DNA from: Paragonimus skrjabini miyazakii
Lineage: Eukaryota > Platyhelminthes > Trematoda > Plagiorchiida > Troglotrematidae
Assembly (NCBI GenBank): GCA_014338405.1
Contig: JTDE01000419.1
Coordinates: 62,001-126,000, forward strand
DNA length: 64,000 nt
Reading direction: 5' to 3'
Within the stretch, counting starts at the first letter, position 1; each line of letters begins with the position of its first letter. The position numbers and the translations under genes are program-made. Of the stretch, positions 48,569-62,976 are shown piece after piece. The notes beneath the pieces are model-generated. The model was not told the origin of the DNA. It ran no database searches and saw only the letters and a program-made list of their open reading frames with translations.

Positions 48569-48808
48569 CTATCTTAGGTTTAACAATTGATTTGTTACCG
48601 TACAGCCTTGAATGCTGAAGGCCATTAGGTCCTGCAAGAGATCGTCCATCATCCAATTGAAAAAATTACTAGTTCTCGTCAGCTTTCTCAATATCGTCAC
48701 ATATTGGTCGCTAACTTCTTCTTGATTGCGGTCCCCTTTGAAATACTGATAGTTTTCAACAGTTCTGTTTGCCAGGTAAAGGCAACGTTCTTTAAATTTA
48801 TTCATCAT
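48569..48808 (-). pseudogene. Gypsy-like gag (capsid) fragment
   Basis: The 79-codon minus-strand stretch reads KFKERCLYLANRTVENYQYF, then EEVSDQYVTILRKLTRT, NFFNWMMDD and a closing GCTVTNQLLNLR. This order is that of the Retrotrans_gag domain: the spaced tyrosine and FxxR-type helix, the SVxxYVxxLRxLxxxC core and the LxDxLVxGI/xxLL end. The usual cysteine after RKLTR and the glycine before IQG are changed. DDLSA precedes it in frame, then a stop. No zinc knuckle, protease or RT is seen downstream. It is an isolated decayed fragment of an LTR retrotransposon. Confidence 0.55.
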
Positions 48809-51800
48809 GGCACTCAGATCATCTTCATTTTTTGGCTAACAAAGGCTGAATTTATCACATCTTCTGTGTCACCGTTTCCGGTGTTATATTAAAATGTGTC
48901 CACTCGTTCTGTTTTGGTCTTCTAAAAAAGTTCCTCGTCACTGAAGAATGTGGCCTTACATTCTCCATTCTTGACTTTTTCAGTTTTAGACTAAGTAACG
49001 ATGTTTAACAAACTTATCTTGTGACCCTTGTAACGCATGTTGTCAGCCTACGATGCACAGGTCCAAGTTGATCAACTTGACCGGCGTCTTCTACTGCCGC
49101 AGAATATTTTCACGTTACCCCAAAACTTATGACATCGTACAACACACCCGTAGGGTCTTAGAACAGTCTTTTACAAAGGAGTGCGCCGTATCATCATTAC
49201 AGTTCGCTTCACTATATTTACGTCGTTCCATATATCTATCGAGGAAACGGAAGTTGCCGAATCTGATGCTCAGTACAACTTGCAGCTAAGAATTACTGGA
49301 TCACTGAGGATTTTGTCGGCACGTGATTCCCAAAACTTTTGGGCACTGCCATCTATATGGAGGTCCTTAGATTTTCAACGAAACCACCAATTCTGGCCCT
49401 TATTTCATACACAACATCCACCACTTTTATATGACCTTGAATACATAGACCCTTTTTCCTAAAACTTACCTGTTGTAGGGATACTGTCATAGAAATGTAA
49501 GCACCAATGACGACTCAATCATGGTGATAATTAATCCATTTGTCTTCCAAAGTTTTGCCAAGTGCAGCCCGGTTTACAGAAGACCGTTCAAACTCTTCAA
49601 CAATTCCTTGATCAAGGTACAGGTGGTTTTGGTAGTTTTTCTTATTATGATCGTTTTTGATTTGTAGTCGGTTTTAAGAAGAACAGGATAGGCATCTTCG
49701 TTTGCTGTTCGAACTTTGAAATCACTGTTAGTCCTTTGAAGTATGTTTCCCCCATCGGTTCACTTAACACTTTAGCGACGTTTTATTGAGTTGAAGGCAT
49801 CTAACGTCTTACGTGAAGGATAAATTGGTGCAAGATTTTCCTTCCTTGATATACTCGCCGTTTTCTATCAACCTGTGTACAGTCATTAGCTCGGCGCCTC
49901 CATTTGTCGATAAAATGCGTTGTCTAAGTATCCATAAGTCCTTGGGAGTTCTAGATGTTTGGCGGTGTAGTTGTCACCTAAAACCATCGCTCTATCACAT
50001 TTACTATTAACCCAAATATTCAATTGTTCCTGTTACTTAAATATTCAACAAACATGGTTCGTGGAATTCACTAAAAGTTCACCATGAGGAAAGCACTGAT
50101 TCTCTCATTGTATTACAGCAGTTGATTTTTGTTAAAGCTAATCACAGCATACCACTCAGCCGTTATCTATCAAGTTACGTTTTCAGCATTTGGTAATATA
50201 TCGTGGTTTCACTCCACTGATCACCGTTTGTCTTAGCACTCCAGTTTTGAAGCCTCAAATGTTCCCCGTGCGAAAACCCTCATTTCGTGTTACCTCATGA
50301 TTCACGGCAGAACTTTGAAACTTTTCATGATCAGCCAGTATCCACAATTACTCTTTTGCAAAAATGTGCATTGATGAGATTTTACTTTTGGTTCACGTAG
50401 GCCTGACTCACTCACTTGTTTCCGATTGGTAGAGATTCCCTCTGGTCAATCTCATTCCGGTATCATGTGTGATGTCTCTGCGCTTAATCCCGGGAACTTT
50501 ACTGGGGCTGCCAAATTCCCCCTGTTGCTACAAGATACAAACCATACTCAGAGTGAATTTGTAACGTTCGGCTTGATCTGTTGTGAACTAGAACGTACGT
50601 ACTGTATATAAATCCCAGTTGCAATGACAGCTGAACAAGGCCAGGCAATGCCTTCTTAGTTATCTCTCAGTAACAAATGTTCGATCTCGGTATATCAGTT
50701 TTACTGTCGTTTGATTACAACTAATCTTCCTTGGTGTATACGGTTATTAGGTGAAAACTATGAAGTAACTTTAGCTCAGTATCTCCTTTCAGCCATCCAC
50801 CTATTCACTGAATGTATGGTCTGGACAACTTGTTCTCTTCAATCTTTGACCTGAGGACACTACAACTGTAGCATGTTCATCTGACTAGAAGTGAAATATG
50901 CGCAAAATTATCAATTATGGAACACCTGTGCACATTAACATAATTCGGCGTTTAGTAGTAATTCATTACTGAAACATTACCTGCACATTTCCTTACCTGT
51001 AACGTTTTCATTTTCCCAGCTGCTAATTATTTTGCACTAATACTTTTGATAAAACCGGTGATTCGGTTAAACAATGTAGGCCCTTCGAGTAATTCCAATA
51101 AACTCTGACGATGGAACTCGTTATTCAGAAGTGCGATCAAATGACAGTTAGGAGCAATCGTTTGCCAACTTTCGATTATAATTAACTTGTTGCGGTTAAA
51201 GCAAATCAATGAGATATGGGATTTTTAAGTGGATCCTAGGTTGAGCATTGAGCAAGCGGTTTGGCACACGTTACACACGCAGCTTCAGGATTGTAAGCAC
51301 GCAGTTGAGCTTTAGTTCACCTTGAAATTACAAAAACATATTTCGGTGCCAGCTGATTAATGCTACCCATGTTACTGTACCCTTCGCTGTAATCCGCCAT
51401 CCGCAACAACTAAAAGAGTATGACGTTTGTGGAATCGCTTTGGTTTGTCATACGACAGTAAGAAAACAGCTGTTCGTTAGAACATTTACGGAGTTCAAGG
51501 AAATGTGGGGTTTGTAAGTATTTTGTAGAACGATTTGGATATAAGAAAGAAATGAAATGCCAGAATCCTACAACATATTAATTGACAGGGATTACGATAG
51601 TTGTTGCTGGTCGCTCAGGCGAGTCAAGGCTTTGCATGCAGGTCGTTGAACATCATGCAGTAAAACATAAAACGCCGTCTATCAACGCAATCATCTTGTC
51701 TGAATTCCATGAAAGATATATTAGCCCATGTTGTTCACAATGGGATAATCAATGGATTCTATAAGAAAATATAAACCCACATAAGCTTCGTTGAAGATTT

Positions 51801-54800
51801 GGAACGGTATGCACATCAACTATAAAATAAAATAAAGGAAGGGTTTTACGGTGATTTGATGACGTTACCGGATTACGAGATAACAACAAATGTTTTAGAC
51901 ATTAATATCCATTTCGCCAGCTAGGTTGCTTAATGTTCCGTTCTAAAATTGTTGAGATGTTTGACGGAATTTTGAAAAATATGCATGGTACTATTTAGGT
52001 GACAGCAGCTACTAGGGTAAACTAGGATGCAAACAGGAAATTACTAGTTTCGCAAGTGCACACACCGCTTTGATTTACACAATTCCAAGAGAATCCTGAT
52101 ATAAGAACGACTTTAGTGTTTGTGTGGAGGCAATGCTTGCTGCTCAAGTTTTATTGAACATTATGCATTCGGAAAGTGGGAAAATTAACTAGCTTTGATA
52201 AATTAATATTTTTCCGATATTAACCTCTGATACACACATAATCCAACCAAGTAACTAGCAGCAACTTTACCATAACAGAACTCTAAATCTAGTTAACTGC
52301 ATTCAGGGTTCCACAGTTTTTTGTCAGCTCACGCCGTGTGCCTGTGTAGTCTATCTTTCATTTGTTCCCATGTTGAATGGGTTATGGAGAAAACCTCCGA
52401 ACAGCTCCGAACACGAATCTGAATTCAAAACTTACAAATGATCCATTGATATTACTATCCTCTTTCATTTAATTGAACGTGTGCATTGAATGAACACGTT
52501 TAAATGGTCATTCGCATTCTACTCCACACGTTACAGCTTGTCTGAACGGATACACTTAGCATACTGATTTATGTTTAAATCGGATCGTTTGATAAAACTA
52601 AAAACGGTTTTCTTTGAGACTATGTTTACCCTGGTAAAAACTTGATAAGCAAAAAACGGACCCTAACACAACAAGAGCGCTTCCATCTGTTCAAATAAGT
52701 GCATTGGCCAAAAAATATTTCATAACTCATTTTCAACCAATTGTATTTTATCATAGCAACGCGACTGCATTATCGGTGATAACAACGCATTAAAACAAGT
52801 TTTTAGTTTGTCTTAGACGTGCATGTTATACAAGCTTGTGTCCACATTGTGAAAATTCCTGTATGTCTTATTGGCCAAACCGAAATTCAGTTAATGCTAT
52901 TCTTGCTTCAGCCACACAAACTGGAAAGTTATGTATTTATTTTATCTTTTAGTATTTTCAGTGTACAGGTAGATGCGTATTGCAGATTGCCTAACCACCA
53001 TACTAGCTTGAAGTTACCAGTGGAAATAGTTCGAATTCCTCATGTGTCCATGATTTTCCTTCTGATATCGACAAACAAATCGTGTACAAAAAGATTGGCA
53101 AATATTTCTGACGAACAAGGCATTCTATTGAAAACCCATATTGTACAACAGAACTACGTTGACGATCAGAATGCAAAAGGTTTGTAAATAATGTTGGATA
53201 GAGAATAAAAAGTTCAACAGTGATTATTTGATTTTAAACAAAACCCTTCTACAAGTAGTGTTATGTAAAAGTTGACAAAACTGCTTGGAAAATGTTTGTC
53301 TCCGTTATTCATCGCTTCAACTGTGTAAACAATTTTTTCGTAATGTTGCAATTTACTACAATGTGATGTTTTTTCAGAGAGATGAAGCTAATGCAACTTC
53401 TGCATCTCATTGGACAGTTTCCGACCAATGAAAATTATCCTATTCCTCGATCAGGTGACAAGAACTATGACCTCTGAAATGCCGACATTCATTCAAGGAT
53501 TTATTTCCCAAGTATAAGGTGAGTTTAAAATTAACTGAAACCCCTAGTCAATGGATTAAGTTTAAAAAATTTTATTTGAGGAACTTATGCAATGACGAAT
53601 TTTGATAAAACAAGGTTTGAGGTGAACAATGATCGCGGTAAACTGTTTGGAAATTTCCAGTTGAAGCCCATCGATAGTGCACGTTTACCAGTCGGTTTTT
53701 GATGTCTTATTAATCAGCTCACCGAGAGTTCTATATTTGCGCTTGTTAGATTATTTTTACAAAGCGTTTACTGTTTTTTCTCACCTGTCACTTTTGATCT
53801 GTTTCGGTCAATTTTTATCAACGTGAATTCTTTACATTTTACAACATGAGCGTGAGATACACTTGAATTTAGCCATTTTGCTCCGAAAAAACATTTTGTA
53901 TCTTAGTTCAAAGGAATTCATCAAACTGAACCTTTGCCCTCATAAAACGCTAATGATAACATACCCCCTTATTTTGACCGGAATTTATACTGAATTTTCC
54001 AGTACTGTAGACCAACCCATTGTTCAATTTTTATCGACTCTCTCACCAGTCATTTTAGCCACGTTCACATTTGATTACTGCCTAACCTGCTAGACATTCC
54101 CACGAATAAACATATTAACCCATGTGTTAGTCTGTAACAATTGCTTGGCGCTAGGTATCTGTTAAGTAGGTCAACATAAATGACTTATGCAAACTTGATG
54201 AAAAATATTTTGGTACATCACGATTACTCGATGAGTTAAATTTATAAAAGTCTGCGGAAACTGTGAGCAAAATGCACGTCATCTGTGTTGACACAACTTA
54301 TGTTTATAAAATATGTATCATGTTACTATGCAGTAATAATGGAAACTATCTTCAATTCACTATGCTTCAAGTGTGTTTTCCTCGATGACTATTAACTACT
54401 TCAACAGGCGCAATAATGCAGCAATATATCACCACTTTACAAGACGCGTATTTTATAGAACGCCATATTACTGTACTAGAGAATGATTGTCGAAACGGTA
54501 TGAAAGCCACTTTCGTTAACAGTACTACCCTTTTGGTTATGAATACGTATGAATGCCGAATAAGGCACACATATTACAACTTTGTATTCCATTTTATTAG
54601 CAACTATTTCGGTTGTTAATCTATAACAATCATCGGGGAGTTGAAAATTGCTTTTATATGTAGTGAACACTGCAGGTCTTACCGTAGATGCCCAGCATTT
54701 TCCTTCAGTTTCTTTATCTTTTGTTAATCGATTTTGGCCAACTCACATCATTTCACTGGATAGTCATCTAGTAGACAAATATTCTATCGGCCACTCTGAG

Positions 54801-57800
54801 CTTTGCCTCAGCCGAGACTCTCGATGTTTTGGCATTCGAACAAGTTTAATATTAACGTTTGAAGTTTACCCATCGTGAGTTCATAGTATATATGGCGTCT
54901 GTTATCCGGATATCAAGCAGACGATACAAGTTGAACATAATGGACATTATTTAGTTTCATATTGGCGTATTCAGTAGTCTGAATAAAGTAATAATTAGGC
55001 TGATGATGAACGACGGTTCGCTAGAAATAGCCGGTACAATTAAAACTAAACGAGCTAACGGCCACATTCATGCAAACAGTCTATATTTGTAGTTGTACTC
55101 AAATTGTTGAAAACGTTGGAATTAAATGCACTAATGCATATAAACATAGCTTTTACGACTTTCAACTGTAAAAGTGAGGCTACAAAAGATGAAGTGATTA
55201 AATACGAGTTTTCTGTTGAAGTTTCCAAGAATTACACGCTTTATTTCCAGTCATTCTCAATGGGATCGCGGTGAAATCGGTAGAATACTAAAACCACTAT
55301 GCCAGTTATTAATCTGGCTTTCACTCTCTTGTTTTCATGCCGTACATGGTCAAATTCTCTGTGTCCCTTAGCAGAGTTCATAACAACGTTCATGGTGTAC
55401 GTTATCTTATAGGTATCTAGATTTCATCCTATAAGACGATAGACTTTTACTGTCGGTCGCTTGTTCGCTCAAGTACTGATTTAATACATGTCGTCCTACG
55501 TATTTCGTCAGACTGTCGGTCGACCTTTGATAGATCTATCACTTTTGTATGAACCAGGGAGTCAATGGTGAGAGGGAAGGGCAATCCTTCAGTCCATTTC
55601 GTGGATGTGGTTGAAACGGTCCGCATTATTTTCTTTCCCCTACAATTCATCAGGGGTTGTCTCAACATTTCCTCTTATTCATAATCCGTCTAAACTCAAG
55701 ATTAAGCCCAGAAAATTGCTCTCAGAGGCGGGTTTGTTAGTAGCAGAGGCAAGTAGCTGTGAGGATTCTGTTATTTAAAGGATTTATTGTTATCTCTGAA
55801 CGCGTTACAATGAAGTATGAACTTCATTCAAGCGCTTCTGCTCACAGATTGCTCACTAGTGGAACCTCTCTGTTTCTTTTTTTGTATACACATTTAAACG
55901 TTGGTGAGGTTGCACGCTGGGCAAGGAGTATGGAGTGCATAATTTAAATCGTAAATGAAACCTCCTCCAACTGACGATATAATTGTATTTAGGCAACATG
56001 GCGGACTCTGCGGTCAAAGCTAACATGTCAGAGACTTCAAGGCCGTTGCCGCGCTGCTAGTTTTCCGACCCTCCCACAAAACCAAACAACAGGCTTCAAA
56101 ACTTGCAACTGCGCTAAAATGCTGCAGCAGTTTTATACTGTGTTCTATTGTAGTATGCTTGCAACTAAATAATTTCCACCAAATTTATTTTTTCAGCGAA
56201 GGAAACGACTATCAGGAACATCCAATTTATACATTTTCTTAGATTCGGCGAATTCAAATTTGCATATGAAACAAACCAGATGGTTCGGTAGAATGGCTTC
56301 AAATTATGTGTAGGCTGAATAACTTCTTAAAAGCGTTCTCCTAACTGCTGAGTTGGCGGGTCATCAATTTTAATGAAAGACGATCTTAGTTTCTATACAC
56401 CATGAGTTTAGGACAATATGATTGAGGTTTTAGAGGTGATCACTGACTTACAATGGAAAAATGGTTTTTATGAAACTTCATGACTTCTTCAGCTGTCCTT
56501 CAAAGAAAATTGAAGCCGACTTTGTGACGGAACACTACTCGATTCAACAGTGATTTATATCTGTTAGTTTCCAAACTAAAAACAGTTGGCAAAAAAAGTT
56601 ATGGACCACAGAGGAAGTTTGGATGATAGCGGTTAGGTGGTTAGTGACAAATAAATGAACAACGACTAAGCAGTTGATGAGTCTGGCAAACTTACTTTGA
56701 GACCATTTTGTAGGAGACTGTTTGGTATGTTTGAAAAACGGTTCAACAATAGACTTACAAATTTTGCTGTACATAATGAGTAGACTTTTATGAATTAGTC
56801 GAAGTCAAGGGTTTGGTTTCCAGACTTACTATCAGCAGCGGATGTAGAGTGTTATTTGAGCGGCATTTCCACCAAGATTGTGTAATCACGGTTCTGATGA
56901 AAAATATAGTTAACAGTTTCCTTGCGCTATCACGTTTGCAATTTGGTTGAGTGAATGCCGCCTTCTGCTTCACTGTACGAACCTAATGTTTATACTGATT
57001 AACTTTGTTACAAAACATTAAGGATGGTCATCTTATCCGCCTTTACGCAGTTAATGTCTGTCAACTAATTATGGTTTCTTTCTTCCGCTTCCTCATAGAC
57101 GAAATCGTTAAAACGTGATCAATTCAAATAATACATATAAAAACAGATAAACAGCGTTCCGCAACGTTTATCGATCCCACTGTGTACAAATATACTTCAC
57201 TAAAGTGACTGAACCGAATGCTGTCAAAACAAACATACTGTAGATTATGATGGATTGCTTCTGGAAATTTTATGGGTGAATCACTGTTATCAAACGTCAA
57301 AGTTAAACGGATGAACGCCTCATTTTTTCACCTACTGTATTACATTTTAGGGATATTAAAGCTTGTATGCAATTCTCTTTGAATGATCTGACGACATATT
57401 TTTTAAAGAAAATATATGCGTTAGTCTGTTATATGATTGCAAAGTCAAGTTTTTCTATTCCGAGTTTGAAAGGAAACATATTTTAAACATAACAAGATTT
57501 GGTTACGGAACGTTTCTTGTATTGTCCAGAAATTAAACTGTTCCTCAGATGAACAAAGTCATTTGCATTTCTGCGTAACTGCATAAAATTAAATGGATAT
57601 GCGAATTCTATTATGGTTCAGAATCGGAAGTAATCAATTAATCAATTTCCGCTATATCCAGAGCATTCCATGATTGCTGAATAGTCCCGTTCATTTGATC
57701 CTTCGTCTGATGAGTTGTAATATTTTTTGCCTAGATCATAGCTCTTGGAGATTCTCAATTTTGTTTAAGTGAATTTCGAAGACTACCGTGTTTTTGTAGC

Positions 57801-60800
57801 ACTTTCGTTGCACACTAGTCAGTGTTTCGATGTTTGATCCGTGTCTGTGCTAAGGTTTGCTTGAACCTCCACCAGTGAGTTCCCATAAAAATAGTGAAAA
57901 GTAGATCAAAAAATTATTAGCTATGACTTAACGCTTTGTATTCTTACAGAAACACTATAATTACTCACCCCACACTGAAACGCCTCAGACCAAAGGAATA
58001 CCGCGCTATTGTCTGTTGAGCTCATTAAACAAATCAATTCCTTAATAGGTACAATAGTCCTATCTGATTAAATTATTTTGTCTTTCGTTGGAAAACGGAT
58101 TCTACTCTAGTGACTTGTCCAAATTTATTAGTTTTGCCCTACCCCACTTCTCTAATACTGTTAGCTCTGGAAACCACTTGTGGACAGACAACGCCCAGTT
58201 GGTCTCTGAAAACTCCACTGTCAAGTTCTACGTGATACTGCGCACGATGTTGATCCACGGAAACACTCCACGAAGTAGAGATGTTTTCGCCTGGAATAGG
58301 CGGCTGCCGATTGTGCAATGACTTTTACGAGGTGTGACGCAATTATGCACCCCCGTTTTCGCTTCCCTGATGTGCTGGTCAACTAGTGAACTGAAAGAAA
58401 GTATTGTGCCAATTAGAAACTCATGCATCAGTCAAAATCAGTCAATTCAGCCATTGGTGTTTGTAAAAGACAAACAGTTACTACAGTTTATCGACTTTCG
58501 CAACACAATAATTTCGGGACTGGTGACAATGTCAACTTTGACCTAAATATAACTAAACATTTACATATACCACTTACCCACTTACAAACACATAGGGTGG
58601 TCCCATGACTTGGGGAAGACCAGCTTGTTTTATCCAGTCTTCTACTGCTCTAACGTAAAGCAATGTTGCATTGGAACCAATTTTGCATTTAAAATTGTCA
58701 ATTTTTATCGTGCACCGCACTGAAAGATTTGGTTAAAATTAATCATCTTTTAACCACAAAATAGATTATCTCACAATTGTGGAACAAACACTGTCAGACC
58801 AGGAATGAATCCTAAATAGATTGCAAATATGATAAAACTTTAAAAATGGATCAGTTTGTAGGATAGTTCTTAGTACAAAAGTTTAAAATGTCAAGAACTT
58901 ATCCGAATTGAACAGTACAATCAAGGTTACTTTGTTGATGTTTCCCTATCGCATATTCCAAACAACTTTTTGCCTTAGGATTATTGTACACATTCGTTAG
59001 GAATCAATGATGGTTAGTTCCGTTTATTTGCCTAGTTTTCAATTCTGTCGATAGGATGTCAGATTGCAGCCAAAGCGCCTTTATTAAGAAATCTCAGAGT
59101 TTTCTATAGTTCACTGTTTTCGTCTTTTCACCTTAGAAAGAAAAGTTATCGGTAGTGGATAGTGTGTGAGTGCAGAAGCCGCTGAAACCGAGCTGTTACC
59201 GCCTACCCTGTGTTTGGTGTGATTAGTAATTACGGAACAACTATTAAACAAGACTAACAGTTGTACTCCGTCAGATACACTGCGACGTTGGAAGAATACT
59301 TTATGCACGAGTCAACAGATGTAGCAATGTTACGGACAGGTTCCTGTCAAAATATTGTGTGCAGGTATTACTTCAACTGGTTAGCCAGAGCAAGATACAG
59401 CATGGTTCAACATATGGGATCTACATGGCGATGTTTATTTGATCGTGAGGCAAACATAAGTGCTGATAGCAATTCTGGAATTTTGATTGATATATATTTT
59501 AAACATTAATCACTTCTGAGAACAGCTCGCGTGAAGCGTTAAATTTTTAACAGATCCCTCACAATACAGGGAGAATAACTCCATTTTTGGTACATCACAG
59601 GTACATATATATTTGATACGTTCACGGTGTACTGTTATAGCTTCAAAAGTTGCTGCAAATGAAAGATGTTTGATATTCTGTTATACTTCTGTTGGGATTT
59701 TTATCGCATACATTGTAGAAAAGGAAACCGTTTTATCTTTCCGAAATCTGCTTGATAAAGCCTCAGGTAAAATTGTCTTCCGAACAAATGAGTGTATGTG
59801 ATAATCGTTTAAATCATATGCCAGAAAATGTCAAACCATGTGCTTATGTCGTCTATCCTAAATGGAGTACAATTTGCACTCTTAATTATGTTGTTGTTCG
59901 TAATGATGTAAAGTTGTCAAACCACCTGGCGCTTCAAGACTAGTGTGTGGACAACTGTTCCCACAAACAGGTTCTGCTGACGTGGCTTAAATGCCGCACG
60001 TGTAACTGGGAAGAAAAAGAGGATACAAAAAGAAACTAAATGGAAAACTGTTATGTGGTTTAACAATAATCTATTACTTTTGGCGATGAAACGGCCACTT
60101 ACTGATATATAATAACGTGAGAATGATGTGGTTTCTGAAGAAGTAATGACAAAAAGAACTTTGTCAACCCTTTCAATATCAATTGAAATAAACGTTTTTC
60201 GTGGTTACATACCCGATCCTACACACTGGTGATCGCATATTTTAACTTTAGATACATTTTTCCATTTTTTCACAGTTGGCACTAATACAAACAGTTTCGT
60301 TGTGCACATCTGCAGTTCCCATATTACAGGGTGCAGTCAACGTTTATCGAGTCAGTATAGGTGGTAAGTAGTAACAGCTTTGTTGGTGGTTGTGTGTTAC
60401 CAGCGACTGTTGGACAATAAATGCACATTAGTTATGCTACCATACCTTAGAAAATTATGAAATCAGTTGGGACCTTGAGGCAGACTGAGTTTGTGCACGG
60501 TTCTGGTCAGTGCTGTCAACATCAGCACTGATGAAGTTTGTAAATAACGGCTCACCTAACACATGACAGTTTCCATTTACAAATTTCAGGCATTTTATTT
60601 CCCCTGACCCGCGTGCAAATTCGTCTCTTTCGTCCCGAAATTCACTCAAATATCTTCGCATCTTGTTTCATATACTATTGCTTTACTGTTGTGCTCATCA
60701 GGTTTACTGTAAAATAATCAACTTGTAGTATTTCGTATCTAAAATAGATATCTGTGTGTAGCGATGTCCTGTTAGCTCTTCTGGTGTAGTTTCACCCGCA

Positions 60801-62099
60801 AACAATTTTTAGAGACCACGTCCACAAAATGCATTTTAGAATCTAAATAATTTATCAAGGTAATTTATTGACCAATTGTGTGTGTCTATGCCGACAATTT
60901 TTATTACATATCCCGGCAAGTTGTGATGAGCAAATATTTATTGCTGAAGACGTAAGAAATTGTTTCACTTAAGTTGAAAATCAAACTCCTAATTAATTCA
61001 TAGCGGATACAGTTATTGATCAATGTTGTATGTTCAATTTTAACTATGATATTTCTCCATCTTCTATGTGGAAGAAGGTGGCTTTAAAATACCCAGTCCG
61101 ACGATAAATTGAACACTTCGACTTTTTGCTTAATTTGAGGAAAATGCCCCGTTACACATTTGGCGACGTTACTATACTTATGCTTACAAATCTGCTAGTA
61201 ACAATAGCATATATTATGATATTTACACATGTTTGTTATATGTGAGATACAAATTACAAATTCATCATCAAGTGATAACGGTGATAGAATATATAGTGGG
61301 ACTGTCGTCATCAGGTTCCAAAGACAAAAAGTCAAAGACAAGGTAGAAGTATAAGCGTACATGGAAAATATATGGATGTTATAAATCCTACTTTATGTAA
61401 AACAAACAAAAAATAACTTGTTTAGCAGCCATTTGTTAAGATGAAGTGGGTTTTGTTCTACAAATACACATTTTGAACAACTTCCCAATTATCCCTCTTA
61501 CAAATCACGTCGTGATGCTCCACAAGTTTTATTTCCAACTCAACCCTCAACCATTGGGAAACAATCTTTGAAAACACTGAATATATTCACAGACTTGAGT
61601 AACTCATAACTTTGGTCATATCTGTCAGTAAATGCCTTTTCATTTAAATATCTTGGACGCTACGTCTACCTTAATTAATGTCAGAATTTGTTTCGTTTAG
61701 TTCGAAAGCTGTCCAGGAGTTTCCTTCAGTTGATTAGCTTACCACCCTCTTGGCACGTAAATTGAGTTTCCGTTAATTATTTAACTTTCAGAAGTCCTCA
61801 TCTAAAGCGGCGACGTTCCGTTCATCTTTAATCATTTAAACACTCTATAAACGCTATGGTCGCTCAGAGCATTTGTTTCTACAAATTATACAAACAAGCT
61901 ATTCAACATGAGTATCAGTGTCTGCAAAGCCAAGCCAGCGGTCTTGATTACATTTCCTTACGACTTTGTCAAGCACATAATTACTACTGAACACTTTGGA
62001 AATTATTTTACATAAGGCAAACGTCATTAAGGACTAATCTTGGCATTCATCCTCAGCTGAACGTTACAACACATAACTTAGACACGAACACTGTATATT
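48809..62099. other. No firmly recognisable gene
   Basis: A+T-rich sequence with many short unassigned frames on both strands (largest 122 codons at 52819-53187, covered as a candidate exon; 93 codons plus at 49181-49462; 82 plus at 59261-59509). No mobile element, tRNA or shared repeat was recognised. A Kozak-like CAACATGGCGGAC at about 55994 starts only a 20-codon frame. Confidence 0.35.
52962..53179 (+). CDS. Candidate internal exon, function unknown
   Basis: A pyrimidine-rich TTATCTTTTAGTATTTTCAG precedes 218 bp of open sequence reading VQVDAYCRLPNHHTSLKL and then PVEIVRIPHVSMIFLLIS, ending NYVDDQNAK before G|GTTTGT. A second segment at about 53390-53517, after another TTTTTTCAG, reads MKLMQLLHLIGQFPTNENYP in a compatible phase but meets one in-frame TGA, and closes at a strong GTGAGT donor. 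The stop means this is either a pseudogene or a chance arrangement. No family recognised. Confidence 0.2.
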
Positions 62100-62235
62100 C
62101 ATATATTGAACTCTTAGAGAATTAGTAATTCGATCCGCTTGCTTATTCAACGATTGTGTTAACCACTGCACCAGTGACCTTAAGCAGAGTAGCGCGGAAT
62201 GGTCATGTTTGAACGCCCGATCACACAAGCCTAAC
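62100..62235 (-). mobile_element. tRNA-derived short element, truncated copy
   Basis: GTGTTAACCACTGCACCAGTGACC (62156-62179) is the A-box side on the minus strand, and ATTCGATCC (62127-62135) is a worn B box. GGAATGGTCATGTTTGAACG then follows as in the copies at 1220 and 18300. Both outer ends are missing. Confidence 0.6.
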
Positions 62236-62740
62236 TCAAATCGGATGCATCTTCTCACGAAATTCATTAGTTAATTATGCATACAGCTGTTTTCAATCAT
62301 TCTAATCAGTCTTTTTCAGTTATACAAGTTTATATAAAAAATTGCAAGTTATTTCGATCGTTTGATGTCTCATAATTATACAACTTTTCTGCAAGTTACT
62401 GGAAACATTAATGAAGTAATCGGACCGTTTTTGAAGGCGTGATCGTAGCTGGCCATCAGTGGAAAAATCTTTTCCCTAGCTGTGAACGTTTGCTTTCACC
62501 GCGTTAATATTATGAAATTACAAACGCTATAACACGAAACATTTTGAGAAGGTTCACTTTAATTAGGCGTAAAAGAACAAAATACCATTAGAGTAGTAAA
62601 TGTGTTCATTTCTGCAAGTACCTTTGACCGATCACTAAATTTCCAGGCGGGAAAATAACCTCATAAATAGTATGTAGAACAAGTATAATAAATATATCAT
62701 CTGTAAAAACGTAAACAAAAACATTCCTGAACACCTTTAC

Positions 62741-62976
62741 TTGTTGCAGATGAAGATAAATTCCGTCACCACTTGCCTTCAAGCTGTACAATTTGGACAT
62801 TTGGTTTTCGATGGTAATATAAACCAATTGAATAACATTCGAACAGGACAACAGCTTCATGGTGTAATCGTACTTGTCAGCAGCAAGGCTACATGAACGG
62901 ATACAATCGGACGAAAACTTTCGGAAGTTAGAACATGCTGCAAAATATCCACAGATACAAATGTTTTCCTCCAACC
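62741..62976 (-). CDS. Candidate exon in a 129-codon open frame
   Basis: Minus strand: GTGGCTTTTCTAG precedes 2 bases and 78 codons ending CAACAA before GTAAAG. The product segment reads LEENICICGYFAACSNFRKF, SSDCIRSCSLAADKYDYTM, and later VYITIENQMSKLYSLKASGD. The same frame stays open to 62606 without an intron, passing a very good TTTACGTTTTTACAG acceptor-like site, but using that site would shift the frame. Either the whole 129 codons are one exon or the frame is chance. Cysteine-rich at the start; no domain recognised. Confidence 0.22.
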
